From: Candidatus Thiosymbion sp.
GTDB lineage: Bacteria; Pseudomonadota; Gammaproteobacteria; Chromatiales; Chromatiaceae
Direction: 5' to 3'
DNA length: 36,963 nucleotides
NCBI GenBank assembly: GCA_018435665.1
Contig: JAHDND010000255.1
Coordinates: 1-36,963, forward strand
The notes under the pieces: generated by a model
Database searches by the model: none
What the model saw: the letters and a program-made list of their open reading frames with translations, nothing else
Told to the model about the DNA's origin: nothing
Program-made: the position numbers and the translations under genes
Shown here: piece by piece, positions 23,701 to 32,144 of the stretch
Numbering within the stretch: position 1 is the first letter of the stretch
Layout: every line of letters starts with the position of its first letter

Positions 23701-24684
23701 ATGAGCCAGGCGCTCAAAACGATCGTGGCCCGTCAGCGCATGTTGCTGCAGGGACGCTTGGAGGCCGCCCTCGGTCGGCTGGAGGCCCCCTGCCGCTCCG
23801 CCTGGCCGGAACGTCAGGCCCTGGAGGCCATCCTGATCCAGGCCCTGCCGGCCCTGGCCTCCTGCAAATATCTCTACATCCTGGATGCGGCCGCGCGCCA
23901 GATCACAGCGAACATCTCGCCCCAGGGCCCACTGCCCGAGCACCTGGGACGTGACCGCCATGATCGCCCCTACCTGGCGGAGGCCCTGGCCGGGGAGCGC
24001 TTCTCCCTCTCCGCGGTCTACATCAGCCGCAATGCCCGGCGGCCGTCACTGACCGCCGTCCAGCGCCTGGAGGACGGCCGGGGTCGGCTCCTGGGTTTTC
24101 TGGGCGCGGATTTCGACCTGCGTGACCTGCCCCTGACCCGGGAGCTCTATGAGCAGCCCGGCCAGTGGGTGCAACTCAAGGGCGATCCGGCTATCCGCGG
24201 GGGGCTCTTTCAGCAGCAGCGGGTGGAGAGCCTCATGGATCAGCGCATCGACCCGATCCTGGATCTGATGGTTGAGCTCATTGCCGCTCATGGGGTCTTC
24301 CACGCCAAGCTGCATTTTTCCAGCTCCCGGGCCACCCTGTGGCTGATGGATGATCCCTATCGTTTCCGCCTGCTGGCTTACGAGGACCTGGCCGATCCGG
24401 GTATCTGCCTGGCCTTTCCCCGCCGCCCTTACCCCACCGACGCGGACATCCCCCTGGAGCGGGTGCGGGAGGTCTTCGCCACCTTCAAGGCCCTGCGGCT
24501 CATGGACGAGACCATCTACCTGCGCTCTGGCTCCCTCAACATCTTCAACGGCATCGTCGGCCTGAATTTCTCCTGCGATGGCTCCCACTACATGCCCTGG
24601 GGCGAGTTCCTGCATAAAAGCCTGGCCTTCTGGCTGGGCTCCGGCGAGTCCTGCGTCCTGAATGGAGAGGGCGACGGCGGCTAG
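23701..24684 (+). CDS. Cytosolic PDC/Cache sensor-like protein
   Basis: The 327-residue protein contains, at residues about 45-140, a PDC/Cache-like ligand-binding pattern: KYLYILDAAARQITANIS, then LGRDRHDRPYLAEAL and SAVYISRNARRPSLTAVQRL, then LLGFLGADFDLRDL. Such domains usually sit outside the membrane in receptors, yet there is no signal peptide or transmembrane helix here. The C-terminal half (about 185-310) is unlike signalling outputs I know; it contains HAKLHFSSSRATLWLMDDPY and FNGIVGLNFSCDGSHYMPWG. GGAG eight bases upstream supports the start. Function unknown; it may be an intracellular small-molecule sensor. Confidence 0.7.
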   Translation: MSQALKTIVARQRMLLQGRLEAALGRLEAPCRSAWPERQALEAILIQALPALASCKYLYILDAAARQITANISPQGPLPEHLGRDRHDRPYLAEALAGERFSLSAVYISRNARRPSLTAVQRLEDGRGRLLGFLGADFDLRDLPLTRELYEQPGQWVQLKGDPAIRGGLFQQQRVESLMDQRIDPILDLMVELIAAHGVFHAKLHFSSSRATLWLMDDPYRFRLLAYEDLADPGICLAFPRRPYPTDADIPLERVREVFATFKALRLMDETIYLRSGSLNIFNGIVGLNFSCDGSHYMPWGEFLHKSLAFWLGSGESCVLNGEGDGG

Positions 24685-24781
24685 TCAAAAGCCTTGCCTA
24701 CACTGCTGACCAAGGGCCCATCCATGCCGAAAAGTGGCCTGCGATGGTTCTGGCGGGGTGACGGGCTCGGGGAGGCAGTCA

Positions 24782-25702
24782 TCAAGCCTGCCGGGAGGTA
24801 TCCCCTTCATCATGCTGATTCTTGCCCAGGGATACCAGCACCTGGGCCCCGGGCGGGATCAACTCCACCGTGGCGCCGGAGGCGATGAGGCGCTCCGTTT
24901 CCAACACCTCCAACACCGCCTCCAGGACCTCCGGGTCCTGTTTGGCGATGGCATTGAGGGCGTCGCCGACCACGGCGGGACGGGCGGCGCTGGCCTCGGC
25001 CATCTTCTGCGAGACCTTGTAGGCGGTCTGGCTCTTGATCAGGCCCACCCGGTTCTCCCCGTCCTGCTTCATGGCGCTGGTCACCTGGACCAGGCGCTTG
25101 ACGACCTTTTCCGTGATGTTGTCCACCATCTGCCGGTCGGTGAAGGCCACCTTGCGGATATAGACCGAGCCCAGCCGGTAGCCCCACTTCTCCGACAGAG
25201 GGGAGACGGTGTGACGCACCTGCTGGCTGAGCTGATGGCGATCCTCCAGCATCTTGTCCATCTCCAGGTTGCTGAGGGTGGAGATGGTGGCGCTGGAGAC
25301 GTTGGCCTCCAGCGAGCCCTCGGGATTGGCGTTGGCGAAGAGGTAGGCGACGGCGTCGTTGACCTGCATCTCGTACCAGATCCCCACCCCCATGGGCGTC
25401 CCTTCCCCCGAGTTCACCATCTGGTCCCGTAGGTAGTTCTGGCGCAGCCGGGTATCGACCCGGTGCATCTCGCCGAACAGGGGTACCAGCAGGGCCTTGA
25501 GGCCGAACTGGAACAAGGGAAAACGGATCCCCGGTTCCTCCAGGGTACCCAGGACCTTGCCAAAGAGGGTAAAGACCTGGGCCTCACGCTCCCTGACGAG
25601 GGTGAAGAGGCCAAGCCGGCTACTCAGCACCAGGATCAGGGGCAGAAACGCAAAGCCGGCGAGGAGGACGATGAAGTTTTCGAGGTACAGGTCACCGGTC
25701 AT
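24782..25702 (-). CDS. SPFH/Band 7 membrane protein, HflC-like
   Basis: The 306-residue protein has an N-terminal membrane segment (about 10-30) and an SPFH domain at about 35-200 (REREAQVFTLFGKVLGTLEE and PGIRFPLFQFGLKALLVPLF), then a helical region. Such proteins form rings or microdomains that organise membrane proteins and proteases such as FtsH. It follows the second SPFH gene with about 60 bp between, mirroring the hflK-hflC pairing, but hfq and hflX are absent. GGAG lies ten bases before the ATG. The C-terminus (GATVELIPPGAQVLVSLGKN) resembles the end of stomatin-like proteins. Confidence 0.82.
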   Translation of the reverse strand: MTGDLYLENFIVLLAGFAFLPLILVLSSRLGLFTLVREREAQVFTLFGKVLGTLEEPGIRFPLFQFGLKALLVPLFGEMHRVDTRLRQNYLRDQMVNSGEGTPMGVGIWYEMQVNDAVAYLFANANPEGSLEANVSSATISTLSNLEMDKMLEDRHQLSQQVRHTVSPLSEKWGYRLGSVYIRKVAFTDRQMVDNITEKVVKRLVQVTSAMKQDGENRVGLIKSQTAYKVSQKMAEASAARPAVVGDALNAIAKQDPEVLEAVLEVLETERLIASGATVELIPPGAQVLVSLGKNQHDEGDTSRQA

Positions 25703-25762
25703 GGCAGTGCGCTCCAGGGTCGTTTGGGTCCCGACAATCGTCGGCCAGGTCTGAAATCCGGT

Positions 25763-26764
25763 TCATAAGGGCGAGCTTTGCAACCGGACGATGCGCCGCG
25801 CCCGGCCCAGCAGCGGCAGGCCCATATTCCGCACATAGGCCCGCAGGGCCGCGGGGCCACCCTCCGCCTTGATGGCCACCAGGGTCGCGGCGAGTTCCTG
25901 AAGGGGCGCCACCTCGGCCTGGGCATTGTTCATGGCGATGTCCACCGCGCGCTTGCTCATGGTGATCTGCTGCTCGGCGTCGGCACGGGCGGTGCTGATG
26001 TCGGCGGCGACCTGATTACGGGTGGAGTTGATGGCGGACAGGGCTCGATCGACCTCGGGCGGGGGGTCGATCTGGGTGATGAGGGCGGCATCCAGTTCCA
26101 GGCCATAGCGGGCCGCCGTGGAGCCGCACTGTTGCTCCATGTAGTCGTTGAGCAGGGGCAGGTTCTTGCGCAGATCGTTGATCGAGACCCCCTCGGACAA
26201 TTCCGGGGCCACGGCGGCCTCCTCCTCGCGTTGGCCCGCGGCGACTTCACTGCTGTCTAACAGGGAGGCCCCGCGGGGGTCGACGAAATTCGCCACCCGC
26301 TCCCGCAAGACCGAGATGAAATAGCCCATGACGTGCTCCAGGGGCTGGGCGACGCCGAACAGGTAGGCATAGAGGTTACGCTCGGCGACCCGGAAGCGGA
26401 TCTGGCCGTCCACCCCGGTGGTGAGGTTGTCCTTGGTCACTGCCTCCACCGTGGACTGGACCTTGGTCGGGTCCCAGGTGATGGGCAGGGAACGGGTGGC
26501 GACGCTGACCTTGTGCACCTCCTGCCAGGGCCACTTGAAGTAAGGCCCTCCCGGGCGGATGACCCGCACCACCGGGAACTGATACCTGGCCTGCTCCTCC
26601 TCGTTCAGGGAAGGATCGGTGACCAGGACTTGTCCCAGGCGCTGGGCACGGCCAAAGCTGGTCACCACCGCCCGCTCGTCGGGCTTGACGGTGTAAAAGC
26701 CCTGGATCAGGACCCGAAACAACACATAGAGGACGATACCAAGGAAAAAGCTGAGGGGGAGCAT
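25763..26764 (-). CDS. SPFH/Band 7 membrane protein, HflK-like
   Basis: The 333-residue protein has a short N-terminal membrane helix (residues 4-24) and an SPFH domain (YTVKPDERAVVTSFGRAQRL, then PGGPYFKWPWQEVHKVSVA). Within it is an unusual acidic insert around residues 168-195 (AAGQREEEAAVAPELSEGVS). A helical segment with an alternating A/R/E pattern follows (about 230-290). It is the first gene of the SPFH pair; CGGAGG eight bases upstream fixes the start. The two products probably form a hetero-oligomer in the inner membrane. HflK is usually longer and Gly/Gln-rich at its ends, so the name is by analogy only. Confidence 0.82.
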   Translation of the reverse strand: MLPLSFFLGIVLYVLFRVLIQGFYTVKPDERAVVTSFGRAQRLGQVLVTDPSLNEEEQARYQFPVVRVIRPGGPYFKWPWQEVHKVSVATRSLPITWDPTKVQSTVEAVTKDNLTTGVDGQIRFRVAERNLYAYLFGVAQPLEHVMGYFISVLRERVANFVDPRGASLLDSSEVAAGQREEEAAVAPELSEGVSINDLRKNLPLLNDYMEQQCGSTAARYGLELDAALITQIDPPPEVDRALSAINSTRNQVAADISTARADAEQQITMSKRAVDIAMNNAQAEVAPLQELAATLVAIKAEGGPAALRAYVRNMGLPLLGRARRIVRLQSSPL

Positions 26765-26941
26765 GGGGCCAACCTCCGGGCGGAAATCTGTCCCTAAGCA
26801 TAGTCGCCCCTTCCCCTCCTGGTAAGTCTTTCCCGGCCCATTGCCGGTACCCTCCGCTCACCACAAGAGGGCTGGTGAAAAACGCCATTTCTTATCCACT
26901 ATACTTGCCCCTCCCCACCACTCATCCCGCTGCGCAGTACC

Positions 26942-27721
26942 ATGACGACCACCAACCCCCTTGCCGGTCCCACCTATCTCCTCGAAGGCATGCGCCTCAT
27001 CACCCGTCCGGGCTTGCGGCGGTTCGTGGCCCTGCCCCTGGGGATCAACATCCTGGTCTTCAGTGCCGCCCTCTACTGGGGGATCGGCTGGTTTCAGGCC
27101 TTGATTGCCTGGCTTCAGTCCCAGTTGCCGACCTTGCCGGACTGGCTGGCCTGGCTGGAACAGGGCCTGGCCTGGCTCCTCTGGCCCCTATTCGTGCTCC
27201 TGGCGGTGGTGCTGATCTTTCAAGGCTTCACCCTGGTCGCCAATCTGATCGCCGCCCCCTTCAATGGCCTGCTGGCGGAAAAGGTGGCGAACCTGCTCCA
27301 GGGTGGCGCGCCGGACAATGGCCCCGGACCTGGCCAGACCCTGTTGGGCATCGGCGCGGCGATCCTGGACGAGGCCCGCAAGCTGTTGCACGTGCTCCTC
27401 TGGGCCATCCCCTTCTTCGTGCTCTCCCTGATCCTGCCCCTGATTGGCCCCCTGTTGTGGTTTGTCTTTACCGCCTGGATCCTGGCCCTGGAATATCTGG
27501 ATTACCCGCTGGGCAATCAGGGGCTGGGGGCGCGGGAGATTCGTCAGCGACTGCGCGACCGACCGGTGCTGAGTCTGAGCTTTGGCGCGGCGACCGCCGT
27601 GCTGACCCTGATCCCGGTGGTGAATTTCATTGCCATGCCCAGCGCCGTGGCCGGAGCGACGGCCCTCTGGGTCCGGGAATTCGCCGGGGATCGTCCCGCC
27701 CTGGCACCCGAGCGGAACTGA
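26942..27721 (+). CDS. cysZ: CysZ/EI24-family sulfate transport protein
   Basis: The 259-residue inner-membrane protein matches CysZ in length and motifs: GPTYLLEGMRLITRPGLRRF at the N-terminus, NLIAAPFNGLLAEKV in the middle (residues about 100-118), and a late PVVNFIAMPSAVAGAT segment. CysZ supplies sulfate for cysteine synthesis. It is a separate gene, divergent from the SPFH pair, and its end is only 12 bp from the end of the next convergent gene. A SulP transporter at the left end of the window is another candidate sulfate carrier. Confidence 0.88.
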   Translation: MTTTNPLAGPTYLLEGMRLITRPGLRRFVALPLGINILVFSAALYWGIGWFQALIAWLQSQLPTLPDWLAWLEQGLAWLLWPLFVLLAVVLIFQGFTLVANLIAAPFNGLLAEKVANLLQGGAPDNGPGPGQTLLGIGAAILDEARKLLHVLLWAIPFFVLSLILPLIGPLLWFVFTAWILALEYLDYPLGNQGLGAREIRQRLRDRPVLSLSFGAATAVLTLIPVVNFIAMPSAVAGATALWVREFAGDRPALAPERN

Positions 27722-27733
27722 TCGCGGCTTATT

Positions 27734-28510
27734 TCAGATCACCCAATCGAAATCGAAGGCCTCGAGCAGGGCACCCGTGACGGCGCCGGCGGCAAAACCC
27801 CCAAACAAGGCGCCGGGCAGGACGGTTTGGATAGAGTCCAGCAGGGCATAATAACCGCCATCCACGGCACCGATGAGGGGGCCACCGAAGACCCACAAGC
27901 TGGCGGCCACCACGGCGGCCACCATCCCAATCACCAACCCCTCGATGATTTGGCATGAAGCCCCCTTTCTGACCTTGGCCAGGCTTAGCCACCAACCCAC
28001 GGTGGCGGAATAGAGGGTGCCGTTGACCGAAACCAGAAAGGCGACGATGGCTGTCACGTTAAAGGTGATGGGATGCAGGGACTCGACCAGACCCAGCAGG
28101 GCGCCACAGGCCAGGCCGGAGACCAGACCCGCCATGGCCTTGCCCGGCGCCTGCAGGGCGCACTGATCCGGAAAGCGCAGCAGTCGTCCGAACAGGGCGC
28201 CGACCAGGGCGGCCGCCAGGGCCACCTGCCAGAGGGCGACGGTGCCGGGCAGCAACATGAACAGCAGGCTAGCCATGAGCAGACCGATGACGGTGCCCAC
28301 CAGCGCCACCTCGCGAGCGCTGTAAAAGGCGGCGCCGACGGCCCCGGCAATGGCGGCGGCGGGGGCGAATGACCCGTGCTCCATTCCCAGGGCCTGGAAA
28401 AGTACGTACAGGGCGGTGAACAGTGGGGCGTAGATGAGGCCGATGATGGCCCAGACGAGCCCCCGAAAAAGGACTAGTGAGGTCCGGGAGGTGGCGAGGG
28501 AGGTGGACAT
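27734..28510 (-). CDS. Uncharacterised polytopic membrane protein
   Basis: The 258-residue protein is almost entirely hydrophobic, with about seven segments rich in Ala, Gly, Leu and Val and few charges. A glycine-rich repeat is visible: AIAGAVGAAFYSAREVALVG early and FGGFAAGAVTGALLEAFDFD at the end, which suggests internal duplication of glycine-zipper helices. I do not recognise the family. No Shine-Dalgarno sequence precedes the ATG. The 300 bases upstream (28511-28810) hold no supported gene, only the HiPIP terminator. Confidence 0.7.
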   Translation of the reverse strand: MSTSLATSRTSLVLFRGLVWAIIGLIYAPLFTALYVLFQALGMEHGSFAPAAAIAGAVGAAFYSAREVALVGTVIGLLMASLLFMLLPGTVALWQVALAAALVGALFGRLLRFPDQCALQAPGKAMAGLVSGLACGALLGLVESLHPITFNVTAIVAFLVSVNGTLYSATVGWWLSLAKVRKGASCQIIEGLVIGMVAAVVAASLWVFGGPLIGAVDGGYYALLDSIQTVLPGALFGGFAAGAVTGALLEAFDFDWVI

Positions 28511-28758
28511 GAGGATACCGAACGGATACTACTGTCGGTGGCGTCAGGCAAGAGCCTGGGGACTGTCGGATGGCGGTATTTTCCTCCCGCGGCGGAGGGG
28601 CGGCAACTGGTTTTATCAGTAATCGCTAAACAGCCCAGATTCTTGGGTTGCCGCTCTGATCTACCTTGGATGGATGCAGACGACGCGTCTCGTTTTTCGG
28701 CCTGGTCGGGGAGAGGAGCCTCCTCGTCGGCGCCTAACAAAAAAGATGCCGCGACCAT

Positions 28759-28785
28759 AAAAAAAGGGGCCTCGAAGGAGGCCCC
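28759..28785 (-). terminator. Rho-independent terminator of the HiPIP gene
   Basis: On the minus strand a perfect 8-bp stem, GGGGCCTC pairing with GAGGCCCC (28785-28778 and 28773-28766), has a CTTC tetraloop and is followed by seven T residues (28765-28759). It lies 26 bases after the HiPIP stop. Confidence 0.9.
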
Positions 28786-28810
28786 CTTTCGCGCCAGGCG
28801 AGGCTTGAGA

Positions 28811-29155
28811 CTAGCCGGCCTTCAGGGTCCAGGAGGCGCACCAGCCATTCTGGTTGACGGCCTTGCCGGGGAAGAGGGAGCAGGGACGCCACTCGCCTTC
28901 GGCAGCCTGGATGAACTGGCAGTTGGCGCAGTGCTGATTGGCGCCGGGGGTGCCAGCCTTGTCGGGACGGGTAGCGGTGGCCGCGTCATGGACATACTTG
29001 AGGGCCTTGGCGGTCGGGTCGGCGGCCGGGTCCACATGGGGCAGATCAGCGGCCTGGACGCTGGTCATGCCGACCAGGTTCAGCACCGGCACGGCGGCCA
29101 GGCCACCGAGCATGAGTTTGACGGCGTCGCGACGGCTCTTGTTCATCTCGGACAT
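28811..29155 (-). CDS. hip: High-potential iron-sulfur protein (HiPIP)
   Basis: The 114-residue precursor has a Tat signal (KSRRDAVKLMLGG) with predicted cleavage after VQA (residue 36), giving about 78 mature residues. The four [4Fe-4S] cysteines are C76 and C79 in QHCANCQF, C92 in RPCSLFPG and C106 in NGWCASWTLKAG; the last segment is essentially that of Chromatium-type HiPIPs. HiPIP is a soluble periplasmic electron carrier that re-reduces the photosynthetic reaction centre in purple bacteria. The mature form is a few residues shorter than the 85-residue Allochromatium protein. AGAGGAG eight bases upstream fixes the start; a strong terminator follows, so it is a monocistronic unit. Confidence 0.97.
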   Translation of the reverse strand: MSEMNKSRRDAVKLMLGGLAAVPVLNLVGMTSVQAADLPHVDPAADPTAKALKYVHDAATATRPDKAGTPGANQHCANCQFIQAAEGEWRPCSLFPGKAVNQNGWCASWTLKAG

Positions 29156-29343
29156 TCGCTCTTCTCCTCTATGAGATTGTGGGGGGTTGAGACCCGCCGG
29201 CCATTCGTTGGGGGGTCAAGGCGGATTTTGCACCAAGCGCCCGGGAAACTCCACCCTGGCAATGCAAGGTTCCGGCGTAACCATGATTTTTTCATCTTGG
29301 TCGACTAGGTCCGGGCCATCGAGACCCGGGTTCGTCAGCCCGG

Positions 29344-29808
29344 TCAGCGGAAATAGGTCCCAGCGCCAGTCGTGTGCTGGCGCCAGAAGGCATCGGTAAA
29401 GCGGGCCAATTGGACCTCGTCGGCCCCGGAGGAGGCATGCACGAAGCGGGTGCGATCGACCACCACCCCCACGTGACTGTCGCCCTTGACGCGGAAGAAG
29501 ATCAGATCCCCGGGTTTGACCTTGGACAGCTTGACCGGCTGGGCCTTGACCTTCTGATCGGTGGAGACCCGGGGGATCTTGATCCCCGCCTTGCGATGGA
29601 CATACTGGGTCAGGCCGCTGCAATCCAGGGCCCTGCCCGGCTTGCTGCCGCCGTAGACATAGGGGGTGCCAATCTCCTCCAGGGCCGCGGTCACGGCCTT
29701 GCCGCGGGGACCGGACGGGATCTTGATGCCATACTTGTCGCCGATACTGCCGCAACCGGCCAGGGCCAGCAGCAGGGCCAACAACAGACCCCGCGGCAGA
29801 TGGGGCAT
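29344..29808 (-). CDS. NlpC/P60-family cell-wall hydrolase lipoprotein
   Basis: From this ATG (GGAG four bases upstream) a 19-residue lipoprotein signal ends LALAGC. The NlpC/P60 cysteine-peptidase domain follows: catalytic Cys in DCSGLTQ, His in SHVGVVVD and a second His in RFVHASS, with YVYGGSKPG before the Cys. Such enzymes cut peptide stems in peptidoglycan; at about 155 residues it resembles the Spr/MepS class with little else attached. The frame also opens eight codons upstream at 29832. It is divergent from an unknown gene at 29906. Confidence 0.9.
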   Translation of the reverse strand: MPHLPRGLLLALLLALAGCGSIGDKYGIKIPSGPRGKAVTAALEEIGTPYVYGGSKPGRALDCSGLTQYVHRKAGIKIPRVSTDQKVKAQPVKLSKVKPGDLIFFRVKGDSHVGVVVDRTRFVHASSGADEVQLARFTDAFWRQHTTGAGTYFR

Positions 29809-29905
29809 AAGTCTCCGGATTACTGAGGTCATCCTCCGCTCCGCGGCCTGGAAGAGCTAACAAGTTGTTTTTTAATTTTTCTAACCTACTCACAGAGGAT
29901 TGTCA

Positions 29906-30826
29906 ATGATCCGCCAGGACCTGGAATCCCCGACCCTTCGGCCCGGCGCCGAGCCCGTCATCGGCAACCTGAGTCCCACTGAATTGGCGGAGGAGCGGTC
30001 GGGACCCTGGTTGGGGCGGGAGGCTGAGGGGCCGTCGCCCATTCCCCCGCCCCCCCCCCGACCGGATGCGGAGACCGAAGAGCGCCTCCTGGCCCAGGCC
30101 CTGGGGGCCTTGATCCGGGAGGGGGGAGCGACCCGGCCGCCCGCCGCCACCAGCACCGGCTCCGGTACCGATGCAGGGTGGCCGCTGGCAACGGCTGGCG
30201 GTCAGCCATTGCCGACGCTGGCGCCGGCGGGCCCCGCCGACCCCTGGTGGGATGAACCTCCCCGCCCGAACCAGCCGCGCGCCGGCGGCGCCTGGCTGAG
30301 CTTCCGTCGCCTCCTAGATCTGCTGGGCATGACGCTGGCCTTGCTGCTCATCTGGATCAGCTACCAGGCCTTTCTGGCCTTGCCCGAGACCCAGACCCAG
30401 TCACCCTGGGCACTGCTCGGTAGCGCCCGTCAGGAGACCCCGGCCACGCCGCGGGGGACGCAGGGGACGGAACCCGCCAAGGCCCTGCCACCCATCGGCC
30501 AGTTCGATTTCGGGGGGACGGTGGTGATCACCGACACCCCATCCGCCCTCCCCGCCCCCGCCCTGATCCGGCAGGAGCCAGTGGAACTCTACCGCTCCAT
30601 CTATGAACTGGAAGACGCCTTCGAGGCCAAATACGTCCCTCCCGCCGGTTGCGCGGGGCTGGACACCCAGGCCGGGGTGGACATCACCGCCTGCATCAAC
30701 CACCGCCTCAATGCCCGCCGCGCCTTCCTGGCCAGCAATGGTCGCACCATGGAGCCGGATGAGCCCGTCAGGGTCCGACGGTCCGCCGATGTTACGGAGA
30801 TGGAAGGGGAGGAAGGCTGGCGTTGA
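29906..30826 (+). CDS. Unknown single-pass membrane protein with a proline-rich N-terminal region
   Basis: The start at this ATG is supported by AGAGGA six bases upstream. The roughly 306-residue product has a long cytosolic low-complexity part (PSPIPPPPPRPDAET and Pro/Gly/Thr-rich stretches), one helix at about residues 138-158 (LLDLLGMTLALLLIWISYQA), and an extracytoplasmic tail. The tail has two cysteines, in PPAGCAGLD and ITACINH, and an acidic helix before them (SIYELEDAFEAKY). I do not recognise the family. It is divergent from the NlpC/P60 gene and convergent with the MFS gene; no partner is obvious. Confidence 0.75.
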   Translation: MIRQDLESPTLRPGAEPVIGNLSPTELAEERSGPWLGREAEGPSPIPPPPPRPDAETEERLLAQALGALIREGGATRPPAATSTGSGTDAGWPLATAGGQPLPTLAPAGPADPWWDEPPRPNQPRAGGAWLSFRRLLDLLGMTLALLLIWISYQAFLALPETQTQSPWALLGSARQETPATPRGTQGTEPAKALPPIGQFDFGGTVVITDTPSALPAPALIRQEPVELYRSIYELEDAFEAKYVPPAGCAGLDTQAGVDITACINHRLNARRAFLASNGRTMEPDEPVRVRRSADVTEMEGEEGWR

Positions 30827-30966
30827 GGGACGTTAAAGCCTGCCGGCGACCCTTTTCTTACCGAGGATGCCGTTGGATTGAGAGTATCTTCGGGTTTCTG
30901 AGCGAATTTTGATCATTGCGAGCGGCTCATATGAATTGAAGCACCTGCTCCAGTCGAGCCTCAGAC

Positions 30967-32109
30967 TCAGAAGCGTCGTTCCCGATCCACCCAGCGCCAG
31001 GCGATGCCCAGGCCCAGGGCGGCCACCAGGGCGGAGGCGCCGAAGGTGGCCAGGGGCCCCACCTCGCTCCACAGCCACCCACTGCCCAGGCTGCCGCAGG
31101 CCCCCCCGGCCCCGTAGACCAGGCTGTTGAAGAGGGCCTGGCCGCGGCCCTGCAACCGGCCTGTAAAGTAATGATGCGTCAGATGGATGGCCCCGGCGTG
31201 GAAGGCGCCGAAGGTGGCGGCATGGAAGACCTGGGCCAGGATCAGGACAGCGGGTTCCGTGACAAAGGCGCCGATCAGCAACCAACGCAGCGCCGCCAGG
31301 GCCAGGCTCACCAGCAGGATGCGGCGGGCGCCGAATCGTTCCAGCAGCCGGTGCATGACGGCGAAGACCAGCACCTCCACCACCACCCCCCAGGCCCAGA
31401 GCCCGCCGATGAGGTCACTGGCATACCCGGCCTGGGTCAGGTGGATTGAGAAGAAGGCATAGTAGACGCCATGACTGGTCTGCATCAGGAAACCGGCCAG
31501 GAGAAAGGCGGCGACCTCGGGACGACGCAGGATCCCCCGCACGGACGCGCCCTCATGAATCGCACGGGCCTCCACCGGGCGTTCGAAGACCAGCAGGCTG
31601 GCAAGCCAGATGGCCACCTGGAGCCCCAGGGTCACGACCGGCACCACCAGACTGCCCTCACGCTCCACCAGCGCCCCCAGTACCAGCACCGCCAGGATGA
31701 AACCGATGGAACCCCAGAGGCGGATGCTGGCATAGCGCCGTAGCCGTGATCCGAGGTGATTGATGGTCACCACCTCCATCTGCGGCAGGGAGGCATTCCA
31801 GAAGAAGCTGAAGACGATCATCACGAGGGCCATGTCCCAAAAGCCTCGCACGACGAAAATGGTCGCGAAGGCCAGCCAGGACAGCAGGGAGGCCAGGCGC
31901 ACGATGCCCATGCCGCGGCCGGTACGGTCGGCCAGCCAACCCCAGAGGTTGGGGGCGACGATCTTGGTGGCTTGCAGGATGGCCATCAACTGGCCGATGG
32001 CCAGGGCGGAATAGCCCAGGTCCTGGAGATAGAGCCCCCAGAAGGGCAGCATGGCCCCCAGGGAGGCGAAGTAGAAGAAATAGAAGCTGGAGAGACGCCA
32101 GTAGGGCAT
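30967..32109 (-). CDS. MFS transporter, HcaT/MFS_1-like
   Basis: From this ATG the protein has 380 residues and 12 helices. It starts MPYWRLSSFYFFYFASLGAM, close to the usual opening of the HcaT-like (3-phenylpropionate permease) branch of the major facilitator superfamily. The loop GWLADRTGRGMGIVRLASLL is the MFS signature after helix 2. The substrate is unknown. It follows aroC by about 35 bp on the same strand, so it is likely in the tolC-aroC transcript. A GTG at 32139 would add ten residues of less typical sequence. The 140-bp downstream gap holds no obvious terminator. Confidence 0.88.
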   Translation of the reverse strand: MPYWRLSSFYFFYFASLGAMLPFWGLYLQDLGYSALAIGQLMAILQATKIVAPNLWGWLADRTGRGMGIVRLASLLSWLAFATIFVVRGFWDMALVMIVFSFFWNASLPQMEVVTINHLGSRLRRYASIRLWGSIGFILAVLVLGALVEREGSLVVPVVTLGLQVAIWLASLLVFERPVEARAIHEGASVRGILRRPEVAAFLLAGFLMQTSHGVYYAFFSIHLTQAGYASDLIGGLWAWGVVVEVLVFAVMHRLLERFGARRILLVSLALAALRWLLIGAFVTEPAVLILAQVFHAATFGAFHAGAIHLTHHYFTGRLQGRGQALFNSLVYGAGGACGSLGSGWLWSEVGPLATFGASALVAALGLGIAWRWVDRERRF

Positions 32110-32144
32110 GCTGGCGGCCTGGCCCCTGGCCAGGCCCACCGGAA

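Noticed and set aside
28690..28740. GAGGAGCCTCCTC hairpin near 28710-28730
   Set aside because: The stem is only five base pairs with no T-run; the nearby 28759-28785 structure is the convincing terminator.
28538..29308. 256-codon plus-strand frame across the HiPIP gene
   Set aside because: It runs through the HiPIP terminator and antisense to HiPIP; no ribosome-binding site or domain was seen.
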